Positions 56,979 to 64,000 of a DNA stretch of 64,000 nt are shown here, piece after piece. The position numbers were made by a program, and so were the translations under genes. The DNA lies in contig JACEHZ010000211.1 of assembly GCA_017893485.1 (NCBI GenBank), forward strand, positions 992,001 through 1,056,000, read 5' to 3'. The stretch comes from Hemerocallis citrina. Its lineage: Eukaryota; Streptophyta; Magnoliopsida; Asparagales; Asphodelaceae. Position 1 is the stretch's first letter, and each line of letters starts with the position of its first letter. Below the pieces are notes generated by a model. The model had not been told where the DNA came from. It saw nothing but the letters and a program-made list of their open reading frames with translations, and did no database searches.

Positions 56979-59900
56979 TAGGGATGGCATCAGGTCCGGG
57001 CCAGCCCGGGACCGACCCGGCCCCCCTCCTACCCGGGCTTAACCGCGACCCGGCCCCCATAAGAACCGGTCTGGTCCAGTCCCAAGTTTTCGGCAATTGG
57101 CCCGGTTAGGCCAGGCCCGCTCGAGGCCCGGGACCGGCTGAACCGGCCCGCCCGGGCTCAGGCTGGTCCGGGCCGACCGTTGGCCAGTTTTTTTTCCAAA
57201 AAATTAAAAAAAATTAAAATTACAAAAAAGCCCCCAACGGATTTATACTGGCTCGTTTTGGGGGGTAATTTAGGAAATCAAAAAAAAGCCATTTTCTATA
57301 AATACCATACAATTTCTTTCATTTCTCTTCACTAATTCACTCAAATATCTCATTCTCTCTACTATTTATCCAATCAATAACACTAATTTGGTGATCAACA
57401 CTCTCTCAAGTGATCAAGATCAAATTTCTCTACATTTTGAAGGAATCAAAATCAACAACAATCAAGTGATCAACTCATTAACATTGAACAACAACAATCA
57501 ATACTACTTCTACTCCTAGCTCTCAAGTCTCAACTTTCTTACGGTATTTTAGTATAATTTTAATTTGTAGAATTAACATAGTTGATTATTTATTATTCTC
57601 ATATAATTTGTGTTTTCTTGATCTTCTTCCTCTCATTTTTTTAGATTTTATTTTTAGTTTTGGTAAAGTGGTAAAAAAAAATACACTACTCACTCACTAG
57701 TTTTTGATATTGCTGTTATTTTTTAATTGATATAGATTGTTGTTTGTTTTTAATTATTAGTTGTCATACATTTAGTTGTTGTTTTCTTTCTAATTTTTAC
57801 ATACACTAGTTTTTTATAGTTAAATGGCCTCTAATCGATCACGCTGTGGTGGTAGACATAGTAGTTAAGAATCTACTAGTTATCACATTCCTTCCATTCC
57901 TAACCCATATATAGATAGTGAAGAAATATTTATGAATTATGATAGTTTTCCCGATTTGAATAAAACATACTCAAATCCTATAGAAATAGAAGATCATGTA
58001 GAACCACAACCATCGGAACAAGGTCCTTCTCTAAACTCAAGGAAAACAAGAGGGACTACTTCCGAAGTACACAATTTTTTCAATTTTGTCCCTTCACAAA
58101 ATGATAAGAGTGTAGGACTTAAAATATGTAAGAAGTGTCAAACCCCATATAAGTTTAAGATAGAATTGGGCACGGGTACACTTAAACCTCACTTAAACAA
58201 ATGTCAACCACAATTTTCGAAAGATAATCTCACACAACAAAAAATACATCCTAAAACCGGTCAAGTAGATAGTCACAGCTATGATCACGATCTCGTTCGT
58301 AGGTAAATGGCTAAATTAGTAATTTTGGGTGAATTGCCATATTCGTTTGGTGAACAAAAATATACTAAAATCACTAAACACTAGAGTTTCATTGACATCA
58401 GATGGGTGGCTAGGAGTAAACGGCGTTCCAATGATGTGCGTAACATGTCATTGGATATATTCGGATTGGGTACTTCAAAAGAGAATAATTTCTTTTGGAT
58501 ATGTTACGTACCCACATATGGGTGAAATTATAGCCACACACATTATGGAAGCATGTAATAATTTTTGTATTTATGATAAAGTGTTTACTATTGGTTTTGA
58601 TAATGGCTCCAATAATACTAAGTCAATTGAGAGTTTAAAAATTACTTTAGATCCTATAAAACCCAAAAATTTTCATGTTAGGTGTGCTTGTCACATGTTA
58701 AATCTTTGTGTGCAAGATGCACAAATATGGAATTGATAAACTAGAAGCAATGAGAGATTGTGTTCATTGTATTACATTGAGTGGTCCAATTTATCAAGCT
58801 TTTCATGATTGGTGTAAACTTAGGGGCATTGTATGTAGACGTTTTCCTAAAGATGTACGACATCGTTGGAATTCTACCTTTGAATTATTAGGTGTTGTTT
58901 TTCATTATCATTTTAATCTTAGAGATTTTTGTGTCGCAATGGGTATGCAAAATTGTATGTTAGATGATGATTTTTGATTTTTTGCCGATAGTTTGTATAA
59001 ATTTTTACAACCGTTTAACGATGCAACTTTGCAGTTTTCAAAAACATATACATCTACATCTAATGGTATTTTACTTGAAATTGTGACTATGATGACAACA
59101 ATAAAAGATTTGCAAAATGACCCTTTTATTAGAGATATGGTTAATGCGGCATATGTTAAATTTTTGAAATATTTTCATTCAATTCCTATATTATATTGTG
59201 TAGCTAGTGTAATGAATCCTATGATTAAATTAGATGGTACAAAAAATTTAATTGAAATTTTTTACACTTATGCCCCACACGATGCAATACTAGATTTTGA
59301 TCATGTTGCTTTTACTCGTAAATATGAGAATATTTTGACTAGGTTATATGATTCTTATGATAGAATTTATTAATCTAACACTATTCAAACACAAACAAAA
59401 CAAAAAATGTTGATTCTTCTTCTTCTTCCTCCATATTAGCAAAAGGAAAGAGTCAAGCTAGTATTGGTATTTTAAATCTTATTAAATCAAAAAAACCAAG
59501 AACCAATTCACCAAATGAGTTGAATTGGTATAATGCACAAAATGCAGTTGAAGATGTAGACTATGTGTTACAATTTTGGAAGAGTAATGAAGCAATTTTT
59601 AATATTCTTTCTCGTATGGCTGCTAACAACACCGGTGTCAACCGTTGCATCGGAAAGTGCTTTTTCTCTTGGTGGCAGGATAATGAGCCCGAGCATGAAC
59701 CGATTGACAGCCAAAAATTTGGAGATACTAGTATGCGCCGAAGATTGGATGAAAGCGGAAGAGAGGACGCCAGACATAGTTGAAGCACAAGCTGGAGCTG
59801 GATCAACAAGTAGCGATGAATGAACGATTACATTTAGTTAATTTACATTAAAATGTTGTTAATTGGGAAATTTAGGGTGATAAAATTCTATATTTAGGTT

Positions 59901-60365
59901 AAGTTGATGTGCACGACAACAGTCCAATGCCTTCTCTTCAATCTAAGTAGAGGTCATCTCGATCTTTAAATTCAAGTAATTCGCTTGATTTGTAATTTGA
60001 TCTAATTAGACTAATTTGTATGAATTTTATTCATGTACTTCATTTTATTTAAGAATTTAAAATTTATTAAATCATGTACTTCATTTATTCATGTACTTCA
60101 ATTATTTATGAAATTTTATTCTTTGAAATTGTTATGAAATTACAAATCCATATACTTGATCTTTAATAATATTTTACACCAAAAAAATAAAAAAATTCTC
60201 CCACACTTGGGTCCGGGGGCCAAGTCCGGGCCAAGGTTTCCAACCTTGAGCCCGGCCCGGCCCGACCCGCGTAGTGGAGGAGCCCGGCCCGGGTAGGCCC
60301 GGGACCGATCAAAGAATGGTCAAACCCAGCCCGGACCGGCCCGAGTGGCCCGAATGCCATCCCTA
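56979..60365 (+). mobile_element. hAT transposon, 3.4 kb
   Basis: TSDs ttcccaaa (56971-56978) and ctcccaaa (60366-60373), 7 of 8. TIRs are tagggatggcat and atgccatccct-type; the subterminal regions are rich in cccgg, in both orientations. It contains one plus-strand transposase gene (57824-59823), now broken. The interior 57200-57823 is leader, and 59824-60180 is A+T-rich 3' DNA. Structure and TSD length are diagnostic for hAT. Confidence 0.9.
57824..59823 (+). pseudogene. hAT transposase (BED finger, dimerisation domain)
   Basis: Start MASNRSRCGGRHSS followed by TAA at 57866-57868, then a BED-type zinc finger (CKKCQTPYKF ... LKPHLNKC). The RNase H-like core has RVSLTSDGWLGVNGVPMMCV, SFGYVTYPHMGEIIATHIM, FTIGFDNGSNN and FHVRCACHMLNLCVQD. 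RHRWNSTFELL follows. The C-terminal hAT dimerisation domain reads VEDVDYVLQFWKSN, then after a frameshift near 59615 PVSTVASESAFSLGGRIMSP and LTAKNLEILVCAEDW. Other lesions: a stop at 58304-58306, a shift near 58360, a shift near 58720, a TGA at 58975-58977 and stops at 59371-59373. It would excise and reinsert the element. Confidence 0.9.
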
Positions 60366-62518
60366 CTCCCAAACGAATTCAACGAATATAAATAAGTCCT
60401 ATAGTAATTCACAAAATCAAGTCTCAAAATTGATTTGAATCCAGAAAATAGGTTCAGCTAGAAATCAGAAAATAGAATTCAAAGTCAGGAAAACAGCATC
60501 AAAACATCTCGAATAAATCCAGGAAAAATCTGAGGTACTCCCCTATATGTCCAGTATCATAATATAAAGTTTCATAATTTTCCAGTAAGATTAACTTAGT
60601 CATCAAAAATCAGAAAACATCAAGAAACCATAGTTTGGCAAATTTGGAATTCCCAATACTGTTGTACGAAAAACTATAATATCTCGCAAATCGTGAAACA
60701 AAATCCAAATCCGCCAAAGGGAGATGAAAATAGACAAAATAATCTAACTTTCAAATTTCATAAATATTTTACATACAGGAAAAGAAATTAGAGTGAAAAT
60801 ACAAATCTTTACAAAACAGCGAACAAAATTCAGCAAGTATAGTTTATATAAACAAGCATGAAACGGCATATAAAACTCATCAATAAAATCCACCAAAATT
60901 TTGGGTAATCCCTAAAACGGTATAGAAATACTGACCAAAATTTCAGATCAAAATAATATGTGTAGCACAAGTATCGAAATAATTTAGTCATCGAAATCAC
61001 CAAGAAACGAAATCTGGAAATTAAATACACCTTTGTAGTAAAACAGCCATATCTCACACATATGAAAACGAAATCGACCAAGGTCAGAGGGGTTGGAAAG
61101 AAGATGAATTTCTCTACAAATCAAGTTTTATACTGAAATTAAGATTCTAAACTTATCACGGTCTAAATTACTGATCAAGACAGATTTTCGACAAACCACA
61201 GAATTTCTTCTAGGAACAAAACCAACATGAATCACTCGAAACTTGATCGAAACATAACTAAACATGAATTAGAGTCTACTAAGTATCCAAACAACATGAA
61301 ATGAGGTATACGACATGTCCATGACAAGTATATCGCATGGATCTCACAAGCACACAAGTTCTCATAATTGTTTCCCATATACATCACATCAAGAATGGGC
61401 AAAACCTAAGTTGTTTCATGTCAAATTTGTGCCGTAAGGAAACTATGGTCAAACGCACTATAGAGACAATACTCATCAATCATACATCACACACGAGTTG
61501 TCTCTAGAACCCAACTACACTACAAGCGGTATTTATGACTTGTATCATACAAATGAATTTGAGTACAAGTTACTTACCTTAACCGAAGACAAAACGAACA
61601 CCAAGAATAACGGGAAAGGATCCCGGCAACGAACAAATCCACGAACCACGAACGATACCAAGAACAAAATCAACTAACGGAAACCCACGAATCAACGAAC
61701 AACTTGCATGATCCTACGTGCAAACTCTCAAAGCACGAGAGATAGAGAGAGATAGCGGACGGGAAAGGGGGGAGGGGGGAGGGGGGTGTTGTGGCCTTGG
61801 CTGTAGTTGGCTGCGCCGGAGAACACCGGAGAAGGGGAGAGAGGGATGGGTGAGATGGTGCTCGGGTGAAGGAGGTCGGGCTTGGGGACGGTCGGCAGTG
61901 AGGCTTGGGGTGTTGGGCATCGGGATGCAGGCCGAACAGGGAAAGGTCGGGGGGGTGTGTTGGCGGCTGGGTTGGGCGCTGGCTAGGGTGGCGCAAACAG
62001 CAGGGGAGAGAGAGGGAGTAGGGGCCGGTTTGTGAGGGTAGTAGGGTTAGGGTTTTGTAAGAGATGAAGGGATATTTATATGGGGATTATTAGGGTTCAG
62101 TAGTAGATGGGTATTGGGTTGTGGATAGTTTAGGAGTAGCAGTAGGTTTAGACTAATGGGTTTTGATTAGGATCAATTAGTATAGGATATCAAATAGGAT
62201 TGTGGATTTAAATTTGGCATTGGTAGTCGATTGGGATCAAACAATAAGATTGGAAATAGGATGAGCAACCACATCTCATGAGCACCCAAAGACAAGAATA
62301 AAGAGAACAAGACACAAATGAAGAACGAAAATAACAACAATGATCAAGACAAATCGAGGAACCGAAAATAAATCATAAAAGACCAAGAATGAGCCAAAAA
62401 TGAATATATATTGAAAACAACTCCAATATATGGTCCAGAAAAATATACGAGTGAGTACAAATATCCAAGAAAAGGGAAAATACACCAAAGATATGAAAAA
62501 CAAAAAACAGGGGTTACA

Positions 62519-64000
62519 ATCCTACCCACCTAATAAGAAGAATTTCGTCCTCGAATTTCAAAAAGAAGATACATAGGGTAACCCCGAAGAAAAGAAAAGC
62601 AAAGCAAACAAAACAAAATAAAGCAACCACTACTCAAACAAATGAGGAAACTTCTGCTGAATCTCCTCCTCCAGCTCCCAAGTCGACTCACTAGGCGAGT
62701 GAGGATTCCAAGCAACACGAACCAACTTGATGACCTTGTTCTTAAGCACTTTCTCCCGTCGATCCACAATAGCAACTGGCGGAATCTCACAAGTCAAATC
62801 CGGCCGAACAGTCAACTCAGAATAGTCGATCACGTGGCTCTCATCTCAGATATATCTCCTAAGTTATGATACATGGAAAACATCGTGCACTCCTGATAAC
62901 GCTGGCGGTAATGCAAGACGATAGGCTACCTTGCCTACTCGCTCCAAAATCTCAAACGGTCGAATAAACCTAGGGCTAAGCATGCCCCCACCACCGAACC
63001 GAATGACACCGCGCCACGGCGATACCTTTAGGAAAACATGGTCACCAACACCAAACTCCAAAGCTCTCCGTTGGACATCAGCCCATCGCCTCTGCCGATC
63101 CTTAGTTGCCTGCAAATGCTTCCTGATCTGAACCACAACATCCATTGTCTTGGTAATCAACTTACCCAATAACTTCCTCTCACCAATGTCATCCCAACAC
63201 ATTGGTTATCTGCACTTCCGCCCATAGAGTACCTCGAACGGAGCAGCTTTAATACTGGCTTGAAAGCTGTTATTGTATGAGAACTCTACGAGATGCAAAT
63301 GGTCCTCCCAAGATCCACCAAACTTAAGCATACAAGACCTCAACATGTCCTCAAGAATCTGAATAGTCAGCTCTGACTGTCCATCAGTCTGGAAATGAAA
63401 AGTTGTACTGTACTTCAACTTACTCCCCATACTATCCTGAAGACTCCCAAAACTGAGATCTGAATCTCGTATCCCTATCGGATACAATACTGACTGGGAC
63501 CCCATGAAGTCTAACAATCTCTTACATATACTTCTCAGCTAGGCTCTCAGTAGACTGCCCGACACGAAAAAGAATGAAGTGAGCACTCTTCGTCAAACGG
63601 TCGACAATCACCCAAATGGCATTATGACCCTTAGGACTCCTAGGCAAAGCGGGTACAAAATCCATAGTGATATGTTTCTACTTACACTCTGGAATAGGAA
63701 GCGGTTGAAGAAGTCCAGCGGTCCTTTGATGCTCTGCCTTAACCTACTGGCAGATCAAGCACTGAGAAACAAACCGAGCCACAGCCCTCTTCATACCCTG
63801 CCACCAAAAATGAAGCTTCAAATCCCGATACATCTTAGTACCGCCGGGATGGATAGAATAGGATGACTGATGGGCTTCCTCAAGCAACCTATGACGAACT
63901 TCACCCTTCAGGACACATAATCTGGACCCAAAACGAAGCAAACCATCAGCATGAATAACCATGTCCGTCCTGGACCCAGACTTAACCTCAGCTCGGAAAC
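62519..64000 (-). pseudogene. Gypsy (Tekay/Del-like) integrase and C-terminus, minus strand
   Basis: Read leftwards: EEAHQSSYSIHPGGTKMYRD (zinc region) and CLICQ, a stop, the core ([59 protein letters not shown]), then FSYNNSFQASIKAAPFEVLY. The C-terminal part has GVGDHVFLKVSPWRGVIRFG and HDVFHVS. It ends ILDRREKVLKNKVIKLV-type DNA and STWELEEEIQQKFPHLF with a stop at 62630. It is followed by the polypurine tract and the LTR at 62518. The frame has several stops. The rest of the element lies beyond the right edge. Confidence 0.85.

Larger units (their letters stand above)
55654..62518 (-). repeat. Long 3' LTR of a minus-strand gypsy element
   Basis: On the minus strand it starts TGTAACCCCTG at 62518, right after the typical pre-LTR phrase ttcgaggacgaaattcttct and ggtgggtaggat (polypurine tract). 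It ends CGGGGCGTGACA at 55654. Without the hAT insertion (3,387 bp plus TSD) it is about 3.5 kb, within the range of long-LTR gypsy elements. It holds degenerate repeats with tatctcgcaaatcg-type modules (60540-61200), a minisatellite (56180-56660) and a G+C-rich stretch (61740-61990). It inserted into plus-strand gypsy pol at 55653. No gene of its own. Confidence 0.75.

Noticed and set aside
61670..62035. Overlapping open frames on both strands (Pro/Ser/His-rich and Gly/Arg-rich)
   Set aside because: G+C-rich patch inside the long gypsy LTR; no conserved domain, open by base composition.

Overview
This 64-kb window is A+T-rich plant nuclear DNA. The signs are plant-type LTR retrotransposons primed by initiator tRNA-Met, LINEs, Helitrons, Mutator/hAT/PIF-Harbinger elements, long TA and CA microsatellites, GT-AG introns, and a plant-only cytochrome P450 (CYP74). 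I cannot name the species; it is a flowering plant with TE-dense intergenic DNA. The only gene that looks intact is a fatty-acid hydroperoxide lyase (CYP74B, 488 codons, no intron, minus strand, 47851-49317). It would make green-leaf volatiles from 13-hydroperoxides of C18 fatty acids. Nearly everything else is mobile DNA, much of it nested, and I delimited many insertions by target-site duplications (TSDs).  Layout. 1-5265: repeat-rich LTR-like DNA with a 183-bp tandem array, split by a 2.9-kb LINE derivative (433-3321). 5360-5647: an LTR with its primer-binding site. 5704-8650: a minus-strand Copia deletion derivative carrying only gag and protease. 8651-9063: an exon-like host fragment. 9084-10776: a cluster of small Helitrons and foldback/hAT MITEs in TA repeats. 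About 10985-22080: a second LINE lacking reverse transcriptase, with two MITEs and a 4.5-kb Ty3/gypsy element (16339-20872) nested in it. 22683-23962: a Mutator-type MITE and Helitron copies. 24047-27038: a Mutator-like element with about 600-bp terminal repeats carrying an exon-like fragment (Pack-MULE candidate). 27585-28594: a Helitron with a captured exon. 28861-36849: a degraded gypsy chromovirus with a 3.1-kb LTR block inside it.  37746-47668 is the most unusual object: a 9.9-kb Mutator-like element with 9-bp TSDs and long TIRs. It holds a MuDR-type transposase gene (+) and a convergent plant-mobile-domain gene (-) in the place where maize MuDR carries mudrB. Exactly between their 3' ends lies a roughly 1.25-kb near-perfect palindrome built from the same short dyad motif found in the TIRs. 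Both genes now carry stops. The element sits about 180 bp beyond the 3' end of the hydroperoxide lyase gene.  49600-54184: nested MITEs, tandem repeats and LTR/leader-like DNA. 54185-55653: a plus-strand gypsy integrase remnant. 55654-62518: a long LTR of a minus-strand gypsy element containing a 3.4-kb hAT transposon (56979-60365). 62519-64000: the 3' end of that element's pol. I saw no tRNA, rRNA or CRISPR.
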